A stretch of DNA of 64,000 bases from Naematelia aurantialba. Lineage: Eukaryota > Basidiomycota > Tremellomycetes > Tremellales > Naemateliaceae. Where the stretch lies: NCBI GenBank assembly GCA_021527695.1, contig JAKFAO010000006.1:1612001-1676000 (forward strand). The letters are read 5' to 3'. The position numbers and the translations under genes are program-made. A model generated the notes under the pieces. It saw only the letters and a list, made by a program, of their open reading frames with translations, was not told where the DNA came from and searched no databases. Shown in pieces: positions 22,698 to 34,500 of the stretch (position 1 is the first letter of the stretch; each line of letters starts with the position of its first letter).

Positions 22698-25600
22698 TCA
22701 CGGGAGCTTGATATACACTATGGACAAGATGAGTGCGCCGAGGGCACCGACGAGCACAGCGGGCGAAGTCGGGTCAATACCAAACTTGACGTTCTGTAGG
22801 CCGGCTGTGGCCATTTCCTGCGGTCGCTGGATGTACACGACTTTGTCCTTCTCCCTGATAAGCGCCCACGTCCCGTCGGTAACGTGCCATACCCAGCCCA
22901 ATGCGAGAAGAGCCATCAAGCCCATCCCCAGGAGATAAGGCAGCAGCAGAGAGACGGCGTCTTCGAGGCGGTACAGCAGTGCGCGGGGCTGTCGGATATC
23001 CAGTGCCGATTTGACGGTATGTGGTGTGGGACCGTAGGTCGCTGGTTCGCGGATGCCCAGGTCAGAGAGAATCGCTTGCGTGCACAAGCGAGAGCCGGCA
23101 ATCGCGATCGGCACCTATGGGGTGCATGTCAGCCAATTCATGTGAGCCGGCTGCACCAGGCGCCAACAGAGAGCATGTGTGACGGCGCGTAGAGGCGCGC
23201 GGCGAGAGGGGTAGGGTGTCGAGGTGAACGGTGGGTCACTCACGCCAGTGCCGGGATGGGCGCTGGCGCCAACAAAGTAAGCCGACTTGATGGTCGGGTG
23301 TCGAGCCTGTTGCCGGAACGCAAGAACGTTGAAGAAATCATGGGTGATGCCCAAGATGGAGCCTTGTGTGAGATTGAACTTTGCCTTCCCTATGGTCACT
23401 CAGCTGTATTCCCTTGTTCTCCAATCGCACATTGCCAAACCCGATGACAAGGTATTCAAAATAATAGACAACCAAGAAACGACAGGTCTGACAAGGAAAT
23501 GCCGAGCACCATCGCACACTTCGACTCACACGTCAAAGGGGTATTCACGCCCTCCCAAACAATCTTTTCCCGCAGACCCACGATACGCAAACGCGTCTCC
23601 ATCGACTCAATAACCTGGTTCCTCGCTCGCTCGACCAACTCGTCCCAATTCTGACTCTCCTCTCGGCCCTCTTGGGTCCGTATCGACGAGTCGTCGGGTA
23701 ACAGATGCCCAACCGGCACCAAGACGACCAAACTGTCTTTGCCTTCTGGCGCTGCCGTAGAGTCTCTAGTGAACGTCAATTTCACGTATTCTGCACGCAC
23801 CGTCGGAGCACCGTCCGACTCACATTCGAGAAGGAACGTTGACGTAAAAACTCGGCTCGCGAGGCATCGATTTGCGCTTGAATATGTCGTCAAATGAGCC
23901 TTTGTAGTCCTCCGCCTGTTCTCGTCAGACAGCATCAACTTTGACAGAGATCTGAACGAGGGTAGTACGGACGAGGAAGATATTGTGTGCATTCAGGGCT
24001 GCGATCTTAGAATCCATCGCCCAGTAGAACGAGATCGACGAGCACCTGTTCGTCTCAGCTCTGATGCCCCAACAGTAGCGTTGGTCAGCCTCGCCAGAGA
24101 CTCACGAGTGCGGTTTATCCAGCAGCCGTTTCGCCAATTTGGGATTCAAGAGCTCAGGCGCCGTTCGCTCCCCTTTGACCAAGGTCTCTTTCTCTGTTCC
24201 ATGCTCCTCGCCGTCTCGTACAAAGAGATTATTGTGCGCCCATACCAGGTCAGCGTTGACGACCACCACATCGGCTTCTTTCCACTTTCCGTTGGTCAGG
24301 CGCACACCAGTTGCCTGGCCCCCACTGTCGTACGTCACCGAGATAATCGGCGACGAGTAGTGGAACTTTGCCCCGTGAGCTTCCGCAATCTCCACAAGTG
24401 ATTGGACAACTTTGTGAAACCCTCCCCGCGGATACCACTGTAGTCGGCATCAGTGAGACATTGCGTGCAAGACGTAGCCATGGTGGCTCACAATGCCCTC
24501 GCAGGTCTCTGTCCATTGCAAGAGGGTGTAGGTTCCAGGTGCATCGAATGGAGAACTGCCAAGGTACCTAGTCAATGTCAGCCGAGCCGAATATTTAACG
24601 GCCAAGTTGATCGGCAGGAGGCATCATGAGGACCAGAACGTTCCGTGAAGTAACGAGGGGCACAGGCTGTTTGGTGAGATTATGAAAGAAGCCACTGACA
24701 TGCTGCCAAAGCTGAAGGCCCTACGCATGCGTTCAGTTTTGAAGTACCGCGCACACCGGCCGTAGAGGCTACCAAACGCATGCAGCTTGATGACATTCCA
24801 GATGAAGCTCGGACGTAAGAGGGCGAGCAGGTTGGGGAACGTTTTCGACAGGACGAGGGTGTATGATAAGGCTGCGTGTGTGGATGCTTCCCTATGTGGT
24901 CTCAGCGTCGTCTCTTTCTTTCTCTTTCTCGTTCTCATTCTCTCTTCCTTGCTCTCCTTAGCTCCCGGCCGCTTCCTCTCTTTCGATCCATTTCACCTGA
25001 CATCGCCAAAACGAACGGCGGACGTAGCCCCCCTCTCACAATGAGTCCTCCCGTCCGAGAATGACAAACCCGGAAGACAGCCATTATGAAGATAATTGAT
25101 TAGCCTGAGAAGAATTACCTCAAAAACCCCTCGAGACGCTCCGCACCCCCCTCGCCATCCCACTTGTCCGCCTCCCTCCCCATCTGAGCCCTGTCAGAGC
25201 TAAGCACGACCTGTTCCCCATCGTGGTAATGCAAGACATAGTTTGGGTGACATTGGAGCAGTTCTAGGTGGTCTTCTAGATTTGTCCCGAGCTCGCGATA
25301 TATCTGGTCGAACAGCGGTCGGAGTAGTAGCAGGCTAGGGCCCTGTCCTGTCGTCAGCTCCTAGCGCATGAAGACAGGCTTCATGTTGTAACTAGAAGGG
25401 AACGAGAATTTGGGCAGAGAGTGACACACGCGCCCGGGTACATAAATAGAAAAAGAGGAGACATGGAGGGGATGAGAGAGGAGGAAAGTACAGCGCAGAG
25501 GAGAAGGAGAGAGCAGGTGAAGCAGGGACAGCGAGGCCGCTGGGTCCATTGCTCACCTGGTCGAAGCGATATCCATCATGGTGGATCAGACTACATCGCC

Positions 25601-25880
25601 CACCTGAAAACTCGTTCTTCTCGTACACTTCCACATCAAAGCCGGCATGTGCAAGTCTGGCAGCCGTAGATGTCCCGCCTACTCCGGCACCTACCAGTAT
25701 TCCGACCGTCAGCTCGTCTCGCCTTTCACCTATTCAGCGACACGACGACGAATGCCGACAGAGAAAGGAGACATGAGAACATGAGACAACGAGTGTGCAG
25801 TGGAGTTCAGCAGCAGCAGCGTATGCAAGCTGAATGGCCTCACCAATCACGATCGCCTTCTTTCCTAGCTTTCCTGCCAT
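22698..25880 (-). CDS. crtI: Phytoene desaturase, CrtI/AL-1 type
   Basis: Start MAGKLGKKAIVIG at 25880; an in-frame ATG at 25916 would add 12 residues. Exon 1 (25854-25880) joins to GAGVGGTSTAARLAHAGF, giving the FAD-binding GxGxxG dinucleotide fold. This is followed by EVYEKNEFSGGRCSLIHHDG, GPSLLLLRPLFDQIY, RMRRAFSFGSMYLGSSPFDA, WYPRGGFHKVVQSL and, near the end, SAYFVGASAHPGTGVPIAI, all diagnostic of CrtI enzymes. The C-terminus carries two hydrophobic spans (PYLLGMGLMALLALGWVWHV and VLVGALGALILSIVYIKL) that look like a membrane anchor. In known fungi this enzyme desaturates phytoene to lycopene or dehydrolycopene at the ER/lipid-droplet membrane. No phytoene synthase or cyclase (crtYB) lies in the window, so a carotenoid cluster cannot be claimed. 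The gene is divergent from the copper oxidase gene. Confidence 0.93.
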
Positions 25881-27482
25881 TTTTCGACCCCACTGAGCAG
25901 GAAACAAGAACGACAAAGCAGGAAGCTAGTCTACACTATATATCAACGGTTCGCGATTTGAGCGTCCAGCCGGTCGTCGCTCCGAGTGGGAGATCTCGTT
26001 TGTTTCCGTCGGAATTGGGCAGCCATCGGCGCTCTTTCCGGAGGACGGTCTCCATTCGAGTACATGATGCATCTCCCTACATGTATCGAGGACTCTGCAT
26101 GTGTTCACGTCGCTGTCAAGTACTGGTTCGCCATTGATGTCTGTTTCCTCCATGTACTGTCACTATGGCTTCTGATAATCATGACGATTTGGTTACAAGG
26201 GATGCACCCGTCGGCGCTAAGCGAACCGGTGTCGCTTCTGCACTGCCTGATTCCGCATCGTGCGGCATTGCGGATGAGACAGGGTGGGGGGAAGATACGC
26301 GGAAGATACACCGCCCGGCATACGCGGACATGCAAGTTTGTCAGTTGGGACATGGCGCCTGTCGACGACGCCCCGCAAGGATCAGCCGCCAGCCAGTCTC
26401 AGGCACGCATCTTCGTTGACGACAGTATGCGGGCACCGAACGGGCCATGCGGTGGATTGCGTACGAGACTTTCTTTGGGCGGCTTTATCGAGGACTGCAA
26501 CGCATCCCTAGCCGCTGCCCCTGCCTTGCACTGCTGTACCACCAAGCAGCCGTCTCCTCTACAAATGACTCTATGCTCGGATGTCGCAGAATGGGGGCCC
26601 TCATTGGCTGCAAAATTAAGCGGGATCTACCACGTGGCATCTCTCCCGAAACAGGGCCAAAGCAGTTATTCCGCCTCAGGGATTTCGGGACGGGCCGTTG
26701 CATTTCAGGGGAGGTGACATCTTGCACGTGGCCTGCACCGCCCTCCTACGGAGGAAGGACAATGAAAAAGACGTACGTATACGCCAAAATACCGTCGTAT
26801 TTTCTTTCCTTGTCTCCTCTCTCTCTCCACTCATTTCCTTCTCTTTCTTCCTCTCAACTCCCCTCGGGAGCATCCCTTCGTCTACCGTCTCTGAACCCAT
26901 CCACAGAATAAAAACAACAACAAGAAAGCCATACCGAGGCAAGCATCCACAAAGTGCGGGTTCGCACAAGACCGTTCCGTTTGAGTTTCACCTGAGCCGC
27001 CACTGCTCTTCTTTTAATCTCCTTTGCCGCTTGTCTTTCCGCTCTCCACTCTTCAGTTTGAGAGGTGCCCAGTGTCATAAGGTGAGCTCGTTGGTCCATG
27101 CCACACTTGCACCGAACCATCCGAGGAGCCCCAACCGTTCCTTTGGCGTCATCCTTTCTGTCTGGTATACAATGAGTGCTGATCGTATACCCACCCTCCT
27201 TTCCCTCCATCCCCCCGCCACCCAACGAATGACCACATCTCTCCTTTCACCAAACATCTTTCAACAGAAACGGGTCGCAACGCTCCCGCCACCGCCCACG
27301 TATAGTCGTGCCGCCCCTCTCCTTTCGACTACCACCTTCACTTCCTGGATCCCCGGTCCTGTTGGCTCTAGGCAGCGAGACTCATTGGTCGTGTCGACAG
27401 TGCAGCGAGTAGCTATCGCTCTTCCACGGACATTTCAGTAGACAGCAGACCGTTGGGGTTTCTTCTCGTTCTCCGAGTCACT
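25881..27482. other. Long divergent spacer, phytoene desaturase / copper oxidase
   Basis: This 1.6-kb stretch must contain both promoters and 5' leaders. The longest ORFs (25986-26717 and 26698-27441, plus strand, about 245 codons each) show no domain and mixed composition, so I read them as chance. The last 600 bp upstream of the oxidase ATG are pyrimidine-rich (CTTTCC, CTCTCC), typical of fungal promoter or leader DNA. Confidence 0.55.
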
Positions 27483-29723
27483 ATGACCATCATGGTCCAC
27501 TTTACTTTCCCCAGCCTTCTCTCTCTTCTTCCCTTCCTCGGCCTCGTCTCTTCTTTCCCGTCGCTCTCGCTCGATGCGCGCGACCTTGCATCGACTGCGG
27601 CTCCGATTCCATTAAGTTTCCAGTCGGTCGGAGATGCACAAATCAGCGCACAGATGGTGAGTCACAATCCGCGGTGCCACGGACGAGGGCTGATTGACCG
27701 TCTCTTTACTCGTCCCGACTCTCGCGACTCCCCCTATAGATGTTTCTGGGCAATAACAAAAAGGTCTATATCTTGGACAAAACCGAGAACAATCCCATCA
27801 GTGTTACGGGAAAGTACGGAACTCATCCAGCATGGGCTGTCGAGTATGATGTCACGAACAACACCAGTAAGTACAGTCTCTTCACTCGCGTTTCAAATGG
27901 CCAGTGTTCCTGCCCTCCACGCTGAACCTGAGCTGACATGGCAGTTCGCACAATGGATGTCGACTCGAACACCTTCTGCGCTGGAGGTGGCGTCCTGGGA
28001 AATGGGACCTGGGTTGTGTTTGGAGGAAATCAACGTGAGTAGATCAAACTGGCGTCAATGAGGTCCACTGATGGCATCAGCCGTCACGACGGGAGGAGTT
28101 GCTACCACTGGTGAGGGCGCCTATTCAGATACCGACGGTGGAACGGCTATCCGCATGCTCAACCCATGTGTGGACGAGTCGTGCGAGTGGATTCAGGGCG
28201 ACCAACCATTCAACATCGCCGATAGTACTACTGGAGGCTGGCTGCAGATGACTAGCGCCCGATGGTACCCCACCGTTGAGGTACTCGCAGATGGGAGCAT
28301 GATTATTATCGGAGGCGACCACAACGGTGGCTATGTCAACACTGCTGCTCAAGACAATCCCACGTACGAGTTCTTCCCACCGAAAGGCGATGGGCAGGCC
28401 ATCACGCTTCAATTCCTATCTGATACTCTTCCTGTAAATCTTTACCCCCTCACCTGGCTTCTGCCTTCGGGTAAGCTGTTCATGCAGGCAAACCTCTCGA
28501 CCATTCTCTACGACTACAACACCACCGAGGTCACCAATCTCCCCGATATGCCGATTGCAACTCGAGTCTATCCCGCTTCAGCAGCCACGGCGATGCTCCC
28601 TCTTACTCCTGCCAACAACTACACTGCAACCATCCTCTTCTGTGGAGGCTCGGCTCCGCCACAGTGGGGTAATGACGGAACCGCCGGTTACAACGTCACA
28701 GCTGTCCCTGCAGACAACTCGTGTGTGCGCATCAGTCCCGATGACGCCAATCCGGCCTACGAAACCGACGACTACATGCTGGAAGGCCGCTCTATGGGAC
28801 AATTCGTGTTGCTTCCTGACGGTACCTTTTGGATGGGAAACGGTGTGGCCATGGGTACCGCTGGATATGGCGACGACGGCTATTCGGTTGGACAATCGTA
28901 CGGCCAGGATCCGCTCTACTGGCCGGCTATCTACAACCCCAACGCCCCGGCCGGCTCGCGCTGGAACAGAACCGGTCTGTCCCCCTCGGCCAACGAGCGA
29001 ATGTACCACTCGACTGCTATCCTCTTGCCCGATTCATCAATCTTCATCTCTGGCTCCAACCCGAACAAGGACTTTTCTTATCAGCAGTGGCGTACTCGTA
29101 CCGATACTGAGCGCTGGTACCCTTGGTTCTACAACGAAACACGCCCCATCGCCACCGGTATACCTTCGAATCTCTCGTACGGCGGTGACTCGTTTGATTT
29201 AACGATTGCCGGCCTCAGTGATGAGGCGTCCGTCAAGACGGCTCAGGTGGTTGTTCTTCGTAGCGGCTTCAATACTCACGCAATTGGCTTTGGTCAGCGA
29301 ATGATCCAGCTGGAGAACACTTACAGCCTTGATCTCAACTCCAACACCACGACGCTACACGTCTCACAACTGCCAGGCGACCCGGGTCCTACGCTCTTCC
29401 AGCCGGGCCCTGCGATGATGTTTGTCGTCGTCAATGGTGTGCCAAGCGAAGGACAATTCCTCATGGTTGGTTCTGGCCAACTTGGCGAGCAGCCCACAAC
29501 GACCAATGCCGTCCTGGCCAGCAGCACCGTCATCGCCGTCACGGTCGTGCAGTCAAACACCACTGCAGGGGCTAACGACTCGAACACTTCAACCAGCACG
29601 AGCGGGGCTAGTACCTCAGAGTCTGGTGCCGAAAGGGGCTTGCCTGGACCAGTCCTCAGTGCTCTTGCGGGCATCTCGATGACCCTGTTTGCGCTGGTCG
29701 GTGGGATGCTGGTCGCTGTATAA
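27483..29723 (+). CDS. Glyoxal-oxidase-like secreted radical copper oxidase (AA5 family)
   Basis: Four exons: 27483-27656, 27740-27866, 27945-28034, 28081-29723; 677 residues. A signal peptide (HFTFPSLLSLLPFLGLVSS) is followed by a Kelch-type beta-propeller and a C-terminal DUF1929-like domain. The galactose/glyoxal oxidase active site is complete by position: Cys112 (NTFCAGG) and Tyr193 (SARWYPTVEV) for the Cys-Tyr cofactor, Tyr439-His440 (ERMYHSTAILLPD) and His530 (FNTHAIGFGQR) as copper ligands. The last ~90 residues are a Ser/Thr-rich stalk ending in a hydrophobic segment (VLSALAGISMTLFALVGGML), consistent with a GPI anchor. In the known family it oxidises small aldehydes to acids with release of H2O2 outside the cell. 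Many N-x-S/T sites fit secretion. The precise substrate is unknown. The ATG at 27492 is an alternative start. Confidence 0.93.
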
Positions 29724-30709
29724 TCCGGGATCGTGAGAGCCTGTTGGTGGCCGTGAAGGTGAAGTCGAGCATGTGGATGTCAAGCTGTAGCATGTGGGAG
29801 GTCAGACTGTAGTATAACCCTCAATCCTGTCGTGAAAATCGCAAACACGGACAGTCTAGTATAATGGACAATAGCATAGAGTCGTAATTGTGAAGAGTAG
29901 AAGATGTCACGCACGGACTTTTGACACGATGGATCATGCATGTCTGTCAAGAGCCGCCATTACTCTTTCGTTTGTAGGAGAGCTCAACCGGTCACTGGTG
30001 TTCTTGAATGAGACAGCGAGGGAAGGCGGAGCAATTGTTGCCTTGTAGCTGAGCGAGTGCGCGGTGAGGGACCAGTGGCGAGACTTTGGTGGTCAAGGGC
30101 AACCTTTCCGTCTTCGCCGGCTGCGTCAGGGGGACACGGAATTGACATTGTAGACCGAATACTCCTTACATCAGCGCATCTCCCCCTCCCCCCTCTGCCC
30201 TACGTAGCACCGGGTTGTGCTGAATGCATCGAGCCACCTTGCCGGACGCCAAGCAAGCAGTGCGTCCGATGGCGGCCGAGGGAGTTCCCGAAAAGCCACG
30301 TCATTCGCAGTATGGCCGAGGGCTGCGCGAGTGATTGATTGTCTGGGCCAAAATGCCAAAAACTGGCCTCGGTGCAGCTTGCGACGAGTCGTGTGCAGAG
30401 GCGTTTGTCTGTACGTCGGGGTCGACGAAGCTGTACATCTCTACCTATCCATCACTCCCTCGGCGCCGCACCGTCGCCGTTTGTCTGCTCGTCCGTTTAC
30501 CTGCTCGTCCGCTGTCCGTTTACCTGCTCGTCTGTTAGTCGGAACGAATAGCTCTCGAGAGGCCGCCGAGCGCAGGTGGACGAGTCAGCCTCCGGTCGTG
30601 TGTTCGGTTTCGGCACGACGGCGATAATACACTCACGCGAGCCGTCCAATCGCAACTGTTGTGTGCAGCGCGATTCCTTGGTCCTCGGTGCCGCTTGACA
30701 ATTGGGTGA

Positions 30710-30895
30710 CTTGACGCTCGACACCTGATACTTTCCCACTTGACACTCGACCCTCGAACTTGATACTTTATACTCGACACCGACACTCGACACTCGACAC
30801 CAATACCTGCACTTGACGCTTGGCTCTTCACAACCTGGCACTTGATACTTGACGCTTGATTCTTGACACTCGACGCTCGACCCAGGGCAGGGCCG
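30710..30895 (+). repeat. Degenerate TTGACACTCGAC repeats
   Basis: Variants of ACTTGACACTCGACGCTCGA recur about 15 times over 185 nt with spacing near 8-12 nt. The array is non-coding. Confidence 0.8.
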
Positions 30896-30989
30896 CTTGG
30901 GTCACCAGGATCGCCTGGCTCATCAACGAACGCTCGTGTGACTGCCCAAAGGAACGTCCGGTCACACCGGCCCATCGGTCTCCTCTGCT

Positions 30990-31160
30990 CGTCTTCATCT
31001 TCATCTTCATCCTCACCTTCATCGTCAACTCCACCTTCATCTTCATCTTCATCATCGTCCTCTTCCTCGTCCTCATCGTCACCTCACATCACCTCACCTC
31101 ACCTCACCTCATCGTCACCTCACCTCACCTCACTCACCTCACCTCACCTCACCTCACCTC
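30990..31160 (+). repeat. TCATCT array followed by CACCTCACCT array
   Basis: TCATCT/TCGTCC hexamers (about 30990-31080) change into CACCTCACCT pentamers (about 31080-31160), interrupted once or twice by CATCGT. The strong strand asymmetry (no G in long runs) is notable. It lies about 360 bp upstream of the ASH-domain gene ATG, in its probable promoter or leader. Confidence 0.85.
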
Positions 31161-31518
31161 GTCACGCCTCCATTAGCCTCCTCCCAAACCATCCGCAACT
31201 TCGCGACCGGCGGCGCTCGTTGCACCTCTCGCCCGTCGACCTCGGCCAAGATGGGTACCCGGTAGCCAAGTGGACCTCGGGTCTCTTCGTCTGTCAACCC
31301 GCCGGCACCTGCCTGCACCCGTTTGCACCGCGCCGTCACCCGTTTGTCACCCGGCACGATCACAGCCCACGTCATCTCTCGTCTGTTGAGCCGTCACGTC
31401 TTACTAACACACCCATCGGCCTGGTACCATCTTACATACCAGTGGGTCTGGTGGCACCTTACATACCAGTCGGCCTGGTGGCACCTACATACCAGTCGGC
31501 TAGTCGCCAGCGCCCGCC

Positions 31519-34500
31519 ATGTCGAACATCATCCAGAATGTGGGCGGATACGTCGAGGCCGGAGTCAAGGGCTTGCTAGACATGGCGGAAGGCTATATAC
31601 GTCCTCCGGACGACGACGTCGCCGGACTGGCATCGAGCGCTGCCGAGGAAAGCTCGGCAACACGATCACTCCCTGTGCCCATCGCATCTACAACCCAGCA
31701 CGCACCATCGTCAAACGCCTCGTCCTCGTCTGCCACCTCGTCCATCGCGTCCAAGCCCACGTTGCCCCGGCAGAAAGCGCTGGTCGAGGCCGTCGATGTG
31801 CCCTCGGGCTGGATCCATCTCCAGTCCACTTACCTAGATGTCTCGGACGGTCACCGCAAAATCCGGTCGTTCGGTCTTAGAAACGTCGCAGACCAGGATG
31901 TTGAAGTCGAGGTGGACAGTGACCTAGGCAACCAGCTCGTCTTCTGGACGGCCGACGACGATAAGCGTGAGTAATAGCAGAGGAGGGAGCATCCGTCATG
32001 ACGCAGCGAGCGCAAGCTGACTCGACATTGTAGCTGCCGAGTCTTCCGCCTCGACCTCTTCGTCCGTCTCGACCAATGCGGGAACTCCTTCGCTCCGCCT
32101 TACCCTGCCGGCGTCCTCTACCAGCACGCTGTTCCTCGCCTTCTCTCCTACACTCAATCAAGCGACCGCACCAGCCAGTCACCCTTCGCCCACCGCTTCC
32201 GATGGCGGATTCACTCCGCGGATAGTGCCAGCTAGTGGGCGCAAACCATCGTCAGAGCTCTCGCCCTTTTCGCCTACATCAAATCTCAGCTCTACATCTT
32301 CTGGCTCAGAGGGCATATCCCATCTCTCGTCGGCAGGTCTCTCTGCTGGCGGCAGCGGTCTCAAGGCGACGACGACATTAGCTGCGGGAGCTCGAAAACA
32401 CGAACCCGTCCATCGCTCTTCATCTATCCATGGCTCCATCGCTATCCGAGCCACCGTTCTCTCAGAAGACGCCGTCACGCCCAGCCCGGATCTGCCGTCG
32501 ATCCCCTCGATTCCATCGACGCAGGTGCTCAATCTGCCCTTCTTCGCCACGGTATGCAAGTCGCTCTTTACCGCTGCGCCTATAGATCCGGTGACGGGAC
32601 TTGCTTCGGCCACACAGCAGTCGTCCGGCCAGCTGGTTGTCGATTTCGGCTCCGAAAGCGTCGTGGGTGAGCAGTATCATCGCGACATTTTGCTGGTCAA
32701 CCGCTCCGAAATCGACCTGGTGTGGACGACCCACGTCGTCAATTCGAAACACAAAGACGCCGTCTGGTTCTCGCTGCGCGACCTCGACTCGGAAAATGTG
32801 TTTGGCGTCGACGCCGCCTCTCAACCCGTCCCCCTCCCGGCACTGTCGTCTCGCCATCTTCGTCTGGAACTCCACGTCAAAGCCCCGATCGCTGATTTCG
32901 ACTTTGACTTTGTCATAGTCAACGTCAACGGTCCAGGCAACGCCATCACTTGTCGGGCGATTGGATCCACTCAGGCCGAGGGCATTGACGAGTCGCTGAA
33001 AGTCCTTTCTGGCTCTACGCTTGACTTTGGACAGATATGCGATGGGCTCTGGGCGAGAAAGTTGGTGACGTGCAAGAACACGGGTGATCGTCCCTTGGAT
33101 GTCCATTTTTCGGCATCACGCGGTTATGATGTCTTGTTCAGGCTCGCTGGCGTGGCCGGAGAGGACATGGATGAAGAGATGCCGAGGACGATAGACAGGT
33201 CGGTCAAGCCGAAGCATGGGCCCGAGCACTCTTCCCGTGTGGTACCTAAAGACCACGGACGAGGTCGGACCCAGTCTTCTCATCGGTCCTCGCGTGGCGT
33301 GTCTCCTGCGTCTAGCGCAGGAAGGACCAGTCAGCCCGACTACGTCTCTCTCCCCAACTCTTTTACAGCCGACCTGTCTCGTCAGTTACACGCTATTGAC
33401 ACCGAGTCGTCTCAAGAGTCGAACCCATTAGTGACCAGTGACAAGTCGTCGAGCATCGGTCGGGATAGTTCTCAACCGCCGTCAAGGCCGCTTTCGCGGA
33501 TCGCATCGAGGACCTCTTCACTTCGATACGCGTTCAACGGCGAATCCGATGAAGATGATTCTGAACTGCCGTTCTTCTCGGCAGGCGATCATTCCAATTC
33601 GTCGCCTACAAACGGCCCGACTGTCCCGCCGCCCACACGCAACTTGCCAGAGATCTTGCTGGAGAAGACTTCACTCAATCAGATTGAAGAGCTCACAATG
33701 CGGCCTGGCACGGAGTACCGTGTCTTTGTACACTACCGGCCATCCCTTGATACCATCAACCCTGCAGACCTGGCTGGTGCGCTGCGGGAGAATGTCTTCA
33801 AAGTGTACGTCGACTCGACACCCGCTTCCCAGCGCTCAGCTCCGCGCATGTCACGCCGCACCATCAACTGCATTGCCCAGTCATGTACTTCGCGCATCTC
33901 CCTTGCCTCGGGCAACCGCATCGACTTTGGCGAAGTGACTGTCGGAGCATCGAAGTCACAGACCATCTCCATCACCAACCACAGTGCATTATCGGCCAAG
34001 GTGGAAATTGCCGCGATATCCAAAGTGCTCAGCGCCAATCGGAACGTCATTGTCATTCCGCCGCATGAGACTGTCGAGGAAAAGCTAGAGCTCATCCCAC
34101 GGCGTATCAACGACAAGTACGAAAAGCAGATCTTTGTGCGGAACCTCCTGAACAGATCGAATGGTGCGTCTTGTGATTCATTTTCTGACAATGCTGATAT
34201 TTCCAGACCAACTGGTAGAGATCCGCTCCAAGAATATTGACGGCAAGTCCAGCTTGGCTCTGGCTACAGTGCTTCGTACTTTGCTGACTATCGTGACAGT
34301 CTACAATCTCACCCTGCATTCACACTTGTACCGCCTCCTCACGCCTTCAGGTGCCAACTTTGTCGATTTCGCATCTGTCGTGATCAATAGCCCGACCGTG
34401 CGATCCGTGCTGTTTGAAAACCTCTCCAATGCTTCCCTCAAACTCAATCTCTCGGCGTCTCAACCCGAGGATGTCGAGTTGTTTGTCAAGCTGGAAGACG

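Larger units (their letters stand above)
29724..31518. other. 1.8-kb repeat-rich spacer, no gene supported
   Basis: Downstream of the oxidase stop are short AT-richer segments likely to be 3' UTR. From about 30710 on the DNA is dominated by degenerate and then near-perfect short repeats. ORFs here (for example 30863-31579) are translations of repeats (poly-Ser). A repeated CATACCAGT.GGYCTGGTGGCACC motif lies at about 31430-31500, just before the ATG at 31519, in three copies. Confidence 0.6.

Noticed and set aside
25986..26717. A 243-codon ORF upstream of the phytoene desaturase
   Set aside because: It has mixed composition and no motif, and lies in the promoter/leader of two divergent genes; an overlapping ORF of equal length in another frame looks just as random.
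30863..31579. A 238-codon Ser-rich ORF
   Set aside because: It is a translation of TCATCT and CACCT repeats and then runs into the true ATG of the ASH gene in another frame.
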